Shown here one piece after another: positions 9,685 to 19,577 of a stretch of DNA of 64,000 nt (position 1 is the stretch's first letter; each line of letters starts with the position of its first letter). The translations under genes were made by a program, and so were the position numbers. Source of the stretch: Pseudomonas violetae (GTDB taxonomy: Bacteria > Pseudomonadota > Gammaproteobacteria > Pseudomonadales > Pseudomonadaceae); NCBI RefSeq assembly GCF_023072615.1, contig NZ_JAKNRW010000005.1, positions 285,179 through 349,178 on the forward strand, given 5' to 3'. Below the pieces are notes generated by a model. That model searched no databases. It saw nothing but the letters and a program-made list of their open reading frames with translations, and was not told the DNA's origin.

Positions 9685-9710
9685 GGCATGACCCCGATCG
9701 GGGTCATGCC
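9685..9710. terminator. Bidirectional hairpin between DUF934 gene and LRR gene
   Basis: A perfect 11-bp stem (GGCATGACCCC / GGGGTCATGCC) with a GATC loop lies 10 bp after the DUF934 stop and 7 bp before the stop of the convergent LRR gene at 9717. Its symmetry suits both strands, although neither side has a long T run. Confidence 0.75.
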
Positions 9711-9716
9711 TCATCG

Positions 9717-12700
9717 CTATTCAATTGGAAACGGTCGCCCCAGAGCCACCCAGTCATGGAATAACCTGGCACGGTCTTCCAGAACGCCCAGCACAGCCAT
9801 GGGACTGTCCAATGGACCTGTGCTCACAGGCACGTCACGAACCAATCTTGCCCAGAACTCTGGCGAGGCATCCGCCTCGCTCAACAGGCGCCATACACGC
9901 GCCTGTAAATCCTGATACCTGACCCGGAATTCCGGTGTGAGGCTGAGGGTGTTCATGCTGCCCAACAGTCGCGCCCCCGCAGGCTTGAGTAGCGTTCGCT
10001 GCCAGATCTGCAACCCTGTATTGCGGTGCTCTGCTTCAACTCCGACTAACCAGGCCGCAGGTTCAGAATAACCAACCCCCGGGCTGCTCAACCATAAGTT
10101 GATCCCAGTGCGCTCACGATGCGCCACCAACCGTTGCAAAGTGTCCGGATCCGTCAGCGGGTTGTTCCACAGCAATACCCGGTCCCTGGCGGTAGCCTGG
10201 TTAACCACGGCCTGGGGGACTCGCGTGATTTGGTTGTGGCTCAAATCAAGGAACGTGAAGTGCGGTTCATCCGGGATCCCCAGAGGGCAGCGGCTGATTC
10301 CGGTATTCCTCAAGTTGACCCAGCGCAAGTTGTTCATGCCAACCAACAGCGGTGGAACCCCTAAAGGGTTTTCGCCCAGGTCGAGAGTTTCCAGGCGGGT
10401 CAGGTCGCACAACTGCGAGGCAGTACGCTCGTTGAATACCAGCCGCGTGGTTCGCAAGTTGAGCGAAGTCAGTTGGGTCATCTGGCCGATCACGGGCGGC
10501 AAAACGCTGCCTTCAGTGCCCATGATGAAGCGACTCAGGTCCATACTTTCCAGATTTAATACTTCAAGGTTTGGAAAGCTCTCGAGGAACCCATTGAGAC
10601 TTTCTGGCACGCCCAGGTCGAAGCCTCGCAATGATAGTTCAAGCACCTCGTTGAACTTGATGCTCATCGCCGGCAATCGATGGTAATCCTCGAAGTCGAG
10701 CACCAGCCTGACGCCGCGCAACCGACCATCCCGATATAAACGATCTTGCATCGGACCGCGTTTCTGCCAGATAGCCACCAACTCCTCGGCAAGCTCTGTC
10801 CTGACTCCGCGCTCCTGCTCCGCTGCGATTTGCATCACATGGTCGTTTTGTGTGGCGATCTGCATCGCGTTCATACCCGCGGCTTGCGGGTCGCCCAGGT
10901 TCAGGACGGTAATGTCCATGTCATGGATGTCCTGCGCCACCTGCCCGACCCAGTCGTTCAAGTCGTAGAGGAGTTGATCGAGTTGCAGGTTCAGCCGATC
11001 GATGTACGCCTGCAGGTAGTCGCCGGCGTCGTGGATCAGTTGATCCATTTGCGCCTCGCTGATGTTCGGGTAAACATTGCGCAACTGCAGTTTGTTCATT
11101 CGTAACTGCAGCGACTGACCCTCGGGAGTGTTTGGGTAACCCCCGCCGCGCAGCCCCGTCGGCTCGAATGCCAGGCCGGCGTCCAACCTTTGCAGACCGA
11201 GCAGTGTTTCGGCACGGGGTAACGCGCAATCGGCGATTTTCAGCCGTAGATCCCTGGCGGGATCCGGCGACCGGAGTTGCAGAGCCGTGCACTCTTCATC
11301 CGTCAATACGCCCAGCACGGCGTCGAAAAAGTCAGTGGGGTGGTCTGCGCGCAGATAGTGCCCCCCAGCCTTGATGATCTGCCGCAAATGCGCGGCATCG
11401 AGTGACCCGCAACGGTCAAGTACTCGACCGGAAGCCGTGCCGTCCAGGATCTCGATTTTGAGGTCATTCGGCCAGCCGGGTAGATTTTTCAGCGAGTGCA
11501 GCGCCAGTGCGTCCGACCCGGGGTTCGCCGCCGTCCGCAGGAACAAGCCTTCATAGGCCCGATTGAGGCGCACGTGCAGTTGGTACTGTTGCGCCTTGCT
11601 GTGCAGGCGTGCAATCACTGGCGGGATTTCACTGGCGTGGGGCAATTGCTGGATGTCGACACCTTGGCGATCGAGCATTTGTTCGATGGCGCTTTTGGGA
11701 AGGTCCGGGTACTGCTGTTGGAACAGCCTGACCCACTCATGCTGCGACTGTTGCAGCGCTGCATAACGGCTGTTGAACAGCGCCGGGCTGGCGGATAGAC
11801 CGAGGTCCTGAGCGAGCTTGAAACGGCTGATGGTGTCGGCCAGCAACGGGGTTTGCGCGCGACCTGTCTGCATCAACCTCAGCATGTCGTCATCCACTGC
11901 ACAGACCTTGTTGATCTGTGCCAGCACCTCATCACTGAAGGACGCTACCGAGGGGCCGAGGCCGCGCATCAGTTCCAGCCTGGTTGCCGGCACCGGGCCT
12001 GCGATGGCGGGTGTCGGCGTGGTTGTATCTTCCAGTGCAGGGGCCTCACGCTCAGGGTACCGTTGCGTGATGCTACCGGCTTCGGTTGTTTCGACTTCCA
12101 GCGCCGCGCCCATCACTGGCAGCGCATTAAGTACGCCAAAGACGGTGCGGGTTATGCCTGCAGAACGTTCGCCGGAGTTACTGGCGTTGATCGCATGGTC
12201 CAGCCCATATCCGGCGTCAATCAATCCAGCCAGCGCCAGCATCCCTTCCCCTCCCGGGACGAACAGAGCAAGTGGCCCGAACCGGTTGACCCATTGCACG
12301 ACCGGCTCCACAACCGCACTGAGGTTGTCGCGATTGACCTGCGCGTCGTCACGGATGCTCTCAGCATTCGCCCGGGCGGCCTGCTTCATGGTCAGTACCA
12401 GCCGCGCGAACGGATCGGTGTCCGCCGCCTGATCCTCGAAACCGATATAGTCGCTCGGGTCCCAGTAACCGTCGTTATTGAAGAAACCGGCATTGTTGCC
12501 CAGCCAATGTTTGGCCGGATAAAGGGCCATGCCATCCAGGGCGGTGAAGACGCCGGCATGAAAGAACCCATCCTCCCGATCCTCTTCGGCAAAGTGGCCA
12601 GCCAGCGCCTGCCTGGTGGCACTGCCTCGACCCTGCACTACCGCCCATTGGCGCAGTTCAGACGCGTTGGCGAAGTCATGTAACGGCGAAGAGTTGCCCG

Positions 12701-13565
12701 GAACATACAGCACAATCCGCCCGCTATGGGCGTTGCGCAAAGCCCAGACATCGGTCGCGGTGTAGCGGTAGATTTTGAGCAGGCCGCAAGTGATGGGCGG
12801 CACAATTAGGGTCGGCGCATGCAACTGCGCGAGGGTCAGGGTGTTCCACTGCTGGTTGGGCGGCAAGCCTGCGGCCTGCAGGGCCAGCTGCAGGCCCTCC
12901 TGGCTCAGACGTCGCTCATGCCGTTGCAACCACGCTGCCATGACAAACGCCGCCTTGGCCGCCGTGCGCAAACCGCAGGGCGCAGTTGCAACCAGCGCAT
13001 CGTCGCCCGGCCAGGCCTGCTTCAGGTAGGCCTGGTACAAGCCCTTCAAATTCAGATTCCAAACCCATTTCTTGAACTCGTCGGGGCGTAGCGGGATTTG
13101 TGTCGACGGCCCATACACTTGCGGCGTGGTTTGGCGATAGATACCTTCATGCGCTTGGTGGTTGCCGCTGCCATGGTCGGCAAATTCGTCGACATTCTCC
13201 ACGATGTTGACGCTGGGGCCGACATCGGGTGGCGAGTAGAGGCCGAGCGCGTTTTCTGCGAATCGCCCGTCGCCCACCGTCTGATAATTCGACAGCACGG
13301 CTTGCAGCAGCGACTGAGAGCTCGCGACCCGGCCCTGTTCGACCCCCTCACGTGCAGGATGACCCTTGAAATGATAATCCAGCGTGACCAGCGAGGCCGT
13401 TCGCGGATCGATGCCCAGGCCCCATTTTTCCTTGATCAGGCGTTCGGCGAACTCCGCCGGGGTTTGTGGGAGGCTGAGATCGAGCGCGGCTTTTAATTCG
13501 TCACGCATGTTAACCGTGACCGTCGGTTTTGGGGCATCAGTCGGGCCCTGGAGATCATCAATCAT
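9717..13565 (-). CDS. LRR protein with degenerate, truncated NEL-type E3 ligase end
   Basis: A 1282-residue paralogue of the downstream gene, starting at ATG 13565 inside an ATGA overlap with the upstream gene. Relative to that gene it lacks roughly the first 80 residues. It has a dermonecrotic-toxin-like N-terminal region, a hydrophobic stretch near 420-500, a YPNISEAQMDQLIHDAGDYL helical module, and LRRs at about 985-1150 (NLEVLNLESMDLSRF, LTSLNLRTTRL, LRWVNLRNTGI). The last ~117 residues begin like the NEL domain (AAWLVGVEAEHRNTG...IWQRTLL). They stop just after the position of the catalytic CxD motif, where the sequence reads Pro1251-Leu-Asp1253. About 180 NEL residues are missing. It is therefore probably inactive as a ubiquitin ligase, though it may still bind a partner through the LRRs. 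Confidence 0.82.
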   Translation of the reverse strand: MIDDLQGPTDAPKPTVTVNMRDELKAALDLSLPQTPAEFAERLIKEKWGLGIDPRTASLVTLDYHFKGHPAREGVEQGRVASSQSLLQAVLSNYQTVGDGRFAENALGLYSPPDVGPSVNIVENVDEFADHGSGNHQAHEGIYRQTTPQVYGPSTQIPLRPDEFKKWVWNLNLKGLYQAYLKQAWPGDDALVATAPCGLRTAAKAAFVMAAWLQRHERRLSQEGLQLALQAAGLPPNQQWNTLTLAQLHAPTLIVPPITCGLLKIYRYTATDVWALRNAHSGRIVLYVPGNSSPLHDFANASELRQWAVVQGRGSATRQALAGHFAEEDREDGFFHAGVFTALDGMALYPAKHWLGNNAGFFNNDGYWDPSDYIGFEDQAADTDPFARLVLTMKQAARANAESIRDDAQVNRDNLSAVVEPVVQWVNRFGPLALFVPGGEGMLALAGLIDAGYGLDHAINASNSGERSAGITRTVFGVLNALPVMGAALEVETTEAGSITQRYPEREAPALEDTTTPTPAIAGPVPATRLELMRGLGPSVASFSDEVLAQINKVCAVDDDMLRLMQTGRAQTPLLADTISRFKLAQDLGLSASPALFNSRYAALQQSQHEWVRLFQQQYPDLPKSAIEQMLDRQGVDIQQLPHASEIPPVIARLHSKAQQYQLHVRLNRAYEGLFLRTAANPGSDALALHSLKNLPGWPNDLKIEILDGTASGRVLDRCGSLDAAHLRQIIKAGGHYLRADHPTDFFDAVLGVLTDEECTALQLRSPDPARDLRLKIADCALPRAETLLGLQRLDAGLAFEPTGLRGGGYPNTPEGQSLQLRMNKLQLRNVYPNISEAQMDQLIHDAGDYLQAYIDRLNLQLDQLLYDLNDWVGQVAQDIHDMDITVLNLGDPQAAGMNAMQIATQNDHVMQIAAEQERGVRTELAEELVAIWQKRGPMQDRLYRDGRLRGVRLVLDFEDYHRLPAMSIKFNEVLELSLRGFDLGVPESLNGFLESFPNLEVLNLESMDLSRFIMGTEGSVLPPVIGQMTQLTSLNLRTTRLVFNERTASQLCDLTRLETLDLGENPLGVPPLLVGMNNLRWVNLRNTGISRCPLGIPDEPHFTFLDLSHNQITRVPQAVVNQATARDRVLLWNNPLTDPDTLQRLVAHRERTGINLWLSSPGVGYSEPAAWLVGVEAEHRNTGLQIWQRTLLKPAGARLLGSMNTLSLTPEFRVRYQDLQARVWRLLSEADASPEFWARLVRDVPVSTGPLDSPMAVLGVLEDRARLFHDWVALGRPFPIE

Positions 13566-16500
13566 TGGGCGGTCTCCGGCGGGCGGCTGGCGCTTGGCGC
13601 AGCGGGGGCGGGATAACGCGTCAGCGCGGCGGCCGTCAGTTGGCGCATCAGTGCCCGACGCTCGTTCTTGAAATTGTCGATGATGGTATTCACGCGTCCG
13701 GTCGACGCCTCGCGGGACAGATCAAATTGAGATTCGACTTGCGCGACCCCCCGCGCCACGCGGTCATTGATCGCCAGGAACTGCTCCTCATGGGAGGACT
13801 CCAGGTATTCAGTCCAAAACCCTTGGGTCATCATCCACTCGCGCATTGCACTGGAGCCTTCAACGGTCAGCACCCGTTGATAAGCCGTATCCAGCGACGC
13901 TGCCGATACCTCGACATTCGAGCGCGACAACAGGTACCGCGGTTGCGACGGCAGGCCCAGGCGTTCCGCAAGGCCCACTCGATAGGCCAGGCTGATTTCC
14001 AGTGCATGTTCATAAGAAGCGGATTGCGAACCGGGCCGCATATTGATGTCAGCCAGCGCCAAACCTTCGACCTGCTGCAGCCTGAACAAGCCCCTGAGCA
14101 AGGTGACCAGTTGCTGCTCCAGCGACTCGACGCCGGTGGCAGCCGACACCCTGGCCCGGTAGCACAGCACCTGGACCTCCATCTCGCTGAAGAGTGACGA
14201 GTAGCCATCAATGCTGAACCTGGCGAGCCTCGACTGGCGGAAAAGCGCGCGGCGCAAGCGATCATCAAGGCTCGCCGCTTCCAGCACATTCCAGACCCGC
14301 TCGCTGAGGTGATGGTACAAATGGGTGTAGTCGGCCGTCGCGGACAAACGCCCCAGTACATCGAAAAAACTGTTGGAATCAGGGTAGGACTGCAATGATT
14401 CCCACACCGTTTGCCGGCGTTGCGCTTCAATTTCGCCCAGGCCCACCAGCCAATGCGAGCTCTGCGCCTGGGGCGTGGTGTATGCGCCAGGCCGGCGATA
14501 CTCCGAGGCGATCACCCCAAGGTTGACGCCGGTTTTCTGCTGGTGCGCCACGATTTTTTTCAAGGTGTCAGCTGTCAACGGGTTGCCGTGGATATGAGTC
14601 CCTTTGTTCCCGAGTGAATTACCGGTAAAAACCTCCTCCCCAACGGTTTCAATCTGGTTATCGCGTAAATCGAGTTCACGCAGCTGCGGTAGATTCGAAG
14701 CGCCAGCAGGCCATTGGTTGATCCCGGTCGCGCGCAGATTAAGTTGCTCCAGGCGTTGCAGTGCGCTGACGTCGGGAGTCCGGGTCAGGTTTGGATTAAA
14801 AGAAAGATCCACGGACTCCAAACGTGTCATACCCGCCAGCAGTGTCACTGATTCGGCGGTCAGTTGAATCTGGTTATCACTGAGGTCCAGATGCTCCAGA
14901 CTGGACATATTGCCCAGGGCCAGGGGCAACCTGGTCAGATGATTGCCTCGCAATGAGAGGTGGCGAAGATTGTGAAAGTTATGCAGAAAAGCATTCAATC
15001 CGGCGCTGGCACCTACGCCGTTCATCACCAACCGGCCAACATGACTGAAATCGCCAGTGATGACCGGCAGCTCGCCCAAGGGTTGAGGCGCGAAGATCAG
15101 CGTGCCCAGTAGCCTGTCGTCAGAGTCCGCAAATTCCGGCTCTTTGCGCCAGCAACGGATGATCTTTTGGGCAGTATGATATTTTGCGTTTTTACTGACC
15201 TCAAGCCTTGGGCTACCGGGCTGCTGATGCCAGGTTTGCCGACTGACCCACTGACTCAGCACCTGCCTGATTGTCTGGAATTCCAGCCTGAGTGCTTCGA
15301 GCTTGGTCAGCACGGTAATGACGTTCGTCCCCAGGGCGTTGACCAGGGCATGAATTTTTGCGGGGCAATGGAGCGGATGCAACTCCAGCGCCCTGCTGAC
15401 CAGTACGTTGTCAGAACTGTTGACGACCAGGCGAATGGGGCTGGCCATGGGCGTTTTCGGCATGGGTCGATCCGCCAGCCGCATGGGCGAGGTATAGCCT
15501 GACCAGGTTGGCATGGCATTGACAAGTTGTGCGATTGCAGCGCGCCGGGCCAGCGCGAGCTCGGTGATTTTCTCGCGCAACGCCTTACCGGCGTCACGGG
15601 TGTTCACCCCCAATGCCGTCCTGCGCTGAGCCGAGAGTCCATGCCAGAGGGCTTCAAAGTAGCTTGCACGCGTTCGGTTGCGGACAATGCTTGAGGGAGT
15701 GATGTCATCGACCACGACAGAATAGTGATCGGGATGGATGTCGATTCGCACTTTTTCCGTTGCCTGTTCCAGACCAATATAGGCCGACCGGGTCGTGGCG
15801 CCAATTGCCTCGCTCATCCGCAGCCATATGTCGTCGGTCCAGCCCGGGAGCTGTTGCAATGTGTCGAGGACCAGGCGGTTAGTGGCCAAGCCTCCCGTCG
15901 CATCGAGGAACAATCCTTCGTAGGCCCGACTGACGTGCATCACCTGGAGATAGCGACGCGCTTCCTCAGCGAGCCGCAAAGGTATGTCACCCGCCTCCAG
16001 GGCATCCCATTCAGCGGTTTCGGCGTTCCTCACCAGCTCTTCGGCAATGGCCCGGGGCAGTTGGGCAAACCTGTCCATCAACAGGGTTGCACGGGCGTCA
16101 CTCGCCACTTCGGTACGCATGTAAACCCAATCGAACAGGGTTGATCGATGACTTTCAGCCTGTTCGGCCACCACCCTCGCCAGCGCAGAAGCCTGGGTCG
16201 CTGGCTGCGTTGATGTCGTGCCCAGCAAGCTTTCTCGAGCACTTCTTTGCATCGCCGACAGCAGCGAGGCGTGCAATTGTCCATTGAATAACACCTGCTG
16301 CTCGATACTGATGGTGCTGCCCTCTGCGGCACCTGCTGGTCCATACAGAGCGGCTTGCCGACCACTCGCATTGACCACTTTGATCCTGCAATTCGATGGC
16401 CAGCGGCTGTAGGCGGTCAACAGCCGCAATTGCAGATCAGGGTCGGCCTGGGCGGCCAGTGAAGGGTTTCTTGATTGCGCAATGAAGGCGTTGATTGCCG

Positions 16501-18421
16501 CATCGGCGCGAAAGCGCTGCACCGTATCGGCCAGTAGTGCCGGGGGATGGCTTCGGTCGACGTGGGCCTGGCGCAGAACCGAATCATCGATGGCACAGAC
16601 AGCAAGAATCTGTCCGGCCGTGGTATCGGACAGGTCATTCTGGTGATAACCGAAACGCCGAAACAGCTTGATTCGGTCCCACTCCAGCGGCAGCTCCGAA
16701 TCATGCCGCCAGGCCCCGGCGTCGTTGGTTTCGAGCAACGGTGCATAGGTGTCATTGCTGCCCACCGCCGGCAGCACTTCCCAAAGATCCGTGGCAGGTT
16801 TCGGGCGAACGGCATAAAGCCTGTTGTCGACGGGCAGGAATGCCTGACCGTCAACCCATTGAAGTCCCCTGTTATCAGGCGCCAGTGTTGCGGGCAACCG
16901 CCGGCTTTGCTGGTAAATCGCCAGATCGGGATTCCACAAGCGGCCCCGGGAGTCGCTACCTGGCACCTTCCTCAACCGCTCGATGAACACGGAGCTCCTG
17001 ACCGACCTGAAAACCTTTCCAGCGACTGCTGTGCCTGCGGCAAAAGCAGCCATGAGGATCAGGTTTTCCACGGTATCGAACAAGTAATCCGTGGCCTGTT
17101 CCTGCTCGCCTCTGGCCCAGCTGGCGACCCCTTCGTAGACCTCCACCAGCATCTGCAAGGCGGTTACCGCCAACAGGACCTGGCCAACCACCGGGACAAA
17201 AGAGGCACCGAAAAGCAGTAGATTGAGGCCGATGCTCTCGTAGGTCTCCAGTCTTTGCAGGCGGCTCTTCTCGTCTTCATCGTCCGTGGGAACTACCAGC
17301 AATCGGGAATCGGCCAGCATCTGTTGCGAGTATTGACGGAAGAGCTCCTGGAACGGATCGCCTTGCAGATCCGAAACTGATACCGACACGTAGACACTGC
17401 TCGGGGGTAACGGCGAGCCGCTGGGTGAGGCCAAGCGTTTATTCAGGGTTTCCAGAAAAACCGCACGTTCACTGAGCTTGATATAGCGCAGGAAGTGCTG
17501 GCGGAACTCACTCTGTCTCAGTCGCCGGCTTAATTGCGCTTCAAAGTCTGTATACGAAGCGTATTCCTTCAGCGGGTGCAGTGGGTCATCCGGCAGATAG
17601 ACCGCGCAGCGGGTGCCGTCATGATCACCGACTGGCCCGATACGCAGCGCCCCACGGATGGTCACGTCAAACAATTTCAACGCCTGGTATCCCAGGGTGC
17701 GGCTATTCAGAACGATGGCCTGTTGAAGTTTGACGCCCTTCAATGCCTGGTGCATTTCAACACTGATGGATTGAGTCATCAGCGCCACATGGCGTTTCAC
17801 TTCAAAGCTGTTTTTGGCGTGGGTGACAAACTTGGCCGATAATGGGTTAACCGCAGATAGCGGCTCAAACAGCGACTTGATATGAGTCTGGTACTGCTTG
17901 CCCAAGTCTAGTTTTCGACACAACAGGGCAAACTCGTGCGGCTCGACAGGCAATATCCTGTTGACACTCCCGGTGATTTTTTCAGGAATATAGAGGGTCG
18001 ACGTACTGCTGTAATTCTGCGACAACGTTTCACTGAGCTCGAAATTTTCGCAGGCAGCAGTCAGCAGATCCCGGTCGATCGGCAGGACCAGCTTCTTGCG
18101 CAGCCCCAGCAGGCTGGAAGTGGAGCGAACATGTTGAAAAATGACACCGACAGGATCAACAGGGTTACCCACTTTGTCCGAGAGGGCCTTGGCCAGTAGC
18201 GGGAGGCAGAATGCGTCGGGCGCTTGAAGGTCCTTGAGGATCTCGGCCAGCTCGCTTCTTGAACCGTGGCTTGCGATCAGGCTCTCATAAAGTTCGCAGC
18301 GCAATTGACTGGATGCGGTCAATAACCATCCAGGGGCATTGGTTTTAATCAGGTCAAAAAAGACGCCCTGCTGATCGGGGGTCAATACAGGAAGGGTCGG
18401 AGTTGCGGTCTGCGCAGGCAT
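13562..18421 (-). CDS. Giant LRR protein with NEL-type E3 ligase domain lacking the catalytic Cys
   Basis: A 1619-residue protein from ATG 18421 (MPAQTATPTLPVL); a TTG two codons upstream is less likely. Layout: dermonecrotic-toxin-like N-terminal region (1-390); a hydrophobic segment at ~397-470 (FVPVVGQVLLAVTALQML); the module LEWDRIKLFRRFGYHQ; LRRs at ~1145-1285 (LRHLSLRGNHLTRLP, LEHLDLSDNQIQL); and a full-length NEL-like domain at ~1310-1619 (HWLVGLGEIEAQRRQ...). In IpaH/SspH ligases the active site is Cys-x-Asp followed by a long helix. Here the aligned motif reads Ser1403-Ile-Asp1405 then GYSSLFSEMEVQVL, so the nucleophile is gone while the rest is preserved. It heads a two-gene operon with the next LRR gene. 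No signal peptide is seen. Confidence 0.85.
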   Translation of the reverse strand: MPAQTATPTLPVLTPDQQGVFFDLIKTNAPGWLLTASSQLRCELYESLIASHGSRSELAEILKDLQAPDAFCLPLLAKALSDKVGNPVDPVGVIFQHVRSTSSLLGLRKKLVLPIDRDLLTAACENFELSETLSQNYSSTSTLYIPEKITGSVNRILPVEPHEFALLCRKLDLGKQYQTHIKSLFEPLSAVNPLSAKFVTHAKNSFEVKRHVALMTQSISVEMHQALKGVKLQQAIVLNSRTLGYQALKLFDVTIRGALRIGPVGDHDGTRCAVYLPDDPLHPLKEYASYTDFEAQLSRRLRQSEFRQHFLRYIKLSERAVFLETLNKRLASPSGSPLPPSSVYVSVSVSDLQGDPFQELFRQYSQQMLADSRLLVVPTDDEDEKSRLQRLETYESIGLNLLLFGASFVPVVGQVLLAVTALQMLVEVYEGVASWARGEQEQATDYLFDTVENLILMAAFAAGTAVAGKVFRSVRSSVFIERLRKVPGSDSRGRLWNPDLAIYQQSRRLPATLAPDNRGLQWVDGQAFLPVDNRLYAVRPKPATDLWEVLPAVGSNDTYAPLLETNDAGAWRHDSELPLEWDRIKLFRRFGYHQNDLSDTTAGQILAVCAIDDSVLRQAHVDRSHPPALLADTVQRFRADAAINAFIAQSRNPSLAAQADPDLQLRLLTAYSRWPSNCRIKVVNASGRQAALYGPAGAAEGSTISIEQQVLFNGQLHASLLSAMQRSARESLLGTTSTQPATQASALARVVAEQAESHRSTLFDWVYMRTEVASDARATLLMDRFAQLPRAIAEELVRNAETAEWDALEAGDIPLRLAEEARRYLQVMHVSRAYEGLFLDATGGLATNRLVLDTLQQLPGWTDDIWLRMSEAIGATTRSAYIGLEQATEKVRIDIHPDHYSVVVDDITPSSIVRNRTRASYFEALWHGLSAQRRTALGVNTRDAGKALREKITELALARRAAIAQLVNAMPTWSGYTSPMRLADRPMPKTPMASPIRLVVNSSDNVLVSRALELHPLHCPAKIHALVNALGTNVITVLTKLEALRLEFQTIRQVLSQWVSRQTWHQQPGSPRLEVSKNAKYHTAQKIIRCWRKEPEFADSDDRLLGTLIFAPQPLGELPVITGDFSHVGRLVMNGVGASAGLNAFLHNFHNLRHLSLRGNHLTRLPLALGNMSSLEHLDLSDNQIQLTAESVTLLAGMTRLESVDLSFNPNLTRTPDVSALQRLEQLNLRATGINQWPAGASNLPQLRELDLRDNQIETVGEEVFTGNSLGNKGTHIHGNPLTADTLKKIVAHQQKTGVNLGVIASEYRRPGAYTTPQAQSSHWLVGLGEIEAQRRQTVWESLQSYPDSNSFFDVLGRLSATADYTHLYHHLSERVWNVLEAASLDDRLRRALFRQSRLARFSIDGYSSLFSEMEVQVLCYRARVSAATGVESLEQQLVTLLRGLFRLQQVEGLALADINMRPGSQSASYEHALEISLAYRVGLAERLGLPSQPRYLLSRSNVEVSAASLDTAYQRVLTVEGSSAMREWMMTQGFWTEYLESSHEEQFLAINDRVARGVAQVESQFDLSREASTGRVNTIIDNFKNERRALMRQLTAAALTRYPAPAAPSASRPPETAQ

Positions 18422-18501
18422 GATCAATCACTCGAAACTGACGGTGACCATCAGCCTATCGAGCCTGCTTTTTCAGATGCCCTACATATATATCGCCGGA
18501 T

Positions 18502-18541
18502 AAAAAAAGACCCCTTCCACTGTATTCAAATGAAAGGGGTC
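18502..18541 (-). terminator. Rho-independent terminator of sohB
   Basis: Read on the minus strand, an 8-bp stem GACCCCTT/AAGGGGTC with a 17-nt loop is followed by seven T residues. It lies 14 bp beyond the sohB stop and upstream of the LRR gene on the same strand, so it insulates the two. Confidence 0.8.
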
Positions 18542-18554
18542 ATGCGTGACCGTG

Positions 18555-19577
18555 TTACCAGAAGCGTTGTTGGGTCAACCGGCTCCACCACGTCAGCAAT
18601 ACCCGGTCGACCGAACCGCTGGCCGCCATGCCGATGCGCTCCTGCAAGCTTTTACGTTCGGCATAGTGCAGGTGATACAACTCAGATTTTTTCGCGCGCT
18701 CTGCCAGGTACTCGTCGCTGGTCTTGAGCTCATCGACCAGTTGCAGGTCCAGCGCGGCCATGCCCAACCAGATTTCACCGGTGGCCACCTCATCAATCGC
18801 CAGTTGCGGGCGATACCGGGATACGAAGTTCTTGAACAGCTGATGGGTGATGTCCAGGTCTTCCTGGAATTTTTCCCGGCCTTTCGCGGTGTTTTCGCCA
18901 AACACGGTCAAGGTGCGCTTGTATTCCCCAGCGGTCAGCACCTCGAAATCGATGTCGTGTTTCTTCAGAAGGCGATTGACGTTGGGCAGTTGCGCAACCA
19001 CGCCGATGGAACCGAGGATGGCAAACGGTGCGCTGATGATCTTCTCGCCAATGCAGGCCATCATATAGCCGCCGCTCGCCGCGACCTTGTCGATGCACAC
19101 GGTCAAGGGTACGCCTGCGTCACGAATGCGCGCCAGTTGTGACGACGCCAGGCCGTAGCTATGCACCATGCCGCCACCACTTTCCAGGCGTAGCACCACT
19201 TCATCCTTGGGTGTGGCGAGGGTCAGCAAGGCGGTGACTTCATGGCGCAGGCTTTCAGTGGCGGAGGCCTTTATGTCGCCATCGAAATCCAGCACGAACA
19301 CCCGGGACTTGGCCTCGGATTTCTTCTTCTGCTTTTTCTCGGTCTTGGCCTGGGACTTGCGCAGCACCTTGAGCTGGTCCTTGTCGAGCAAGCTGTGCTC
19401 AAGGCTTTCACGCAGGCCTTTGTAGAAATCATTGAGCTTGCTGACCTGTAACTGGCCGGCGGATTTACGTCGACCCTTGCTGCGCAATGCCGCAAAACTG
19501 GCCAGGACCACGAGAATGGCGACCACCAGTGTCACGGTCTTGGCCAGAAAGCTGGCGTACTCGGCAAAAAACTCCAC
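18555..19577 (-). CDS. sohB: Inner-membrane S49 peptidase SohB
   Basis: A 340-residue protein with one N-terminal membrane helix (about residues 8-31), a highly charged linker at 70-90 (KTEKKQKKKSEAK), then the signal-peptide-peptidase fold. Ser168 in VAASGGYMMA and Lys220 in GEYKRTLTVFGE are the expected Ser/Lys catalytic dyad of the S49 family. Other hallmarks are LDFDGDI near 96 and LESGGGMVHSYGLA near 131. In E. coli, SohB suppresses loss of the DegP protease and acts at the periplasmic face. Monocistronic: terminator on one side, divergent gene on the other. Confidence 0.93.
   Translation of the reverse strand: MEFFAEYASFLAKTVTLVVAILVVLASFAALRSKGRRKSAGQLQVSKLNDFYKGLRESLEHSLLDKDQLKVLRKSQAKTEKKQKKKSEAKSRVFVLDFDGDIKASATESLRHEVTALLTLATPKDEVVLRLESGGGMVHSYGLASSQLARIRDAGVPLTVCIDKVAASGGYMMACIGEKIISAPFAILGSIGVVAQLPNVNRLLKKHDIDFEVLTAGEYKRTLTVFGENTAKGREKFQEDLDITHQLFKNFVSRYRPQLAIDEVATGEIWLGMAALDLQLVDELKTSDEYLAERAKKSELYHLHYAERKSLQERIGMAASGSVDRVLLTWWSRLTQQRFW

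Noticed and set aside
11853..12683. 276-codon plus-strand frame within the second LRR gene
   Set aside because: Antisense shadow of a continuous 1282-codon gene that shares modules with its paralogues.
1..18421. Calling the LRR proteins proven type III effectors
   Set aside because: No secretion signal, hrp box or secretion-system gene is visible in the window; only domain resemblance supports an effector role.
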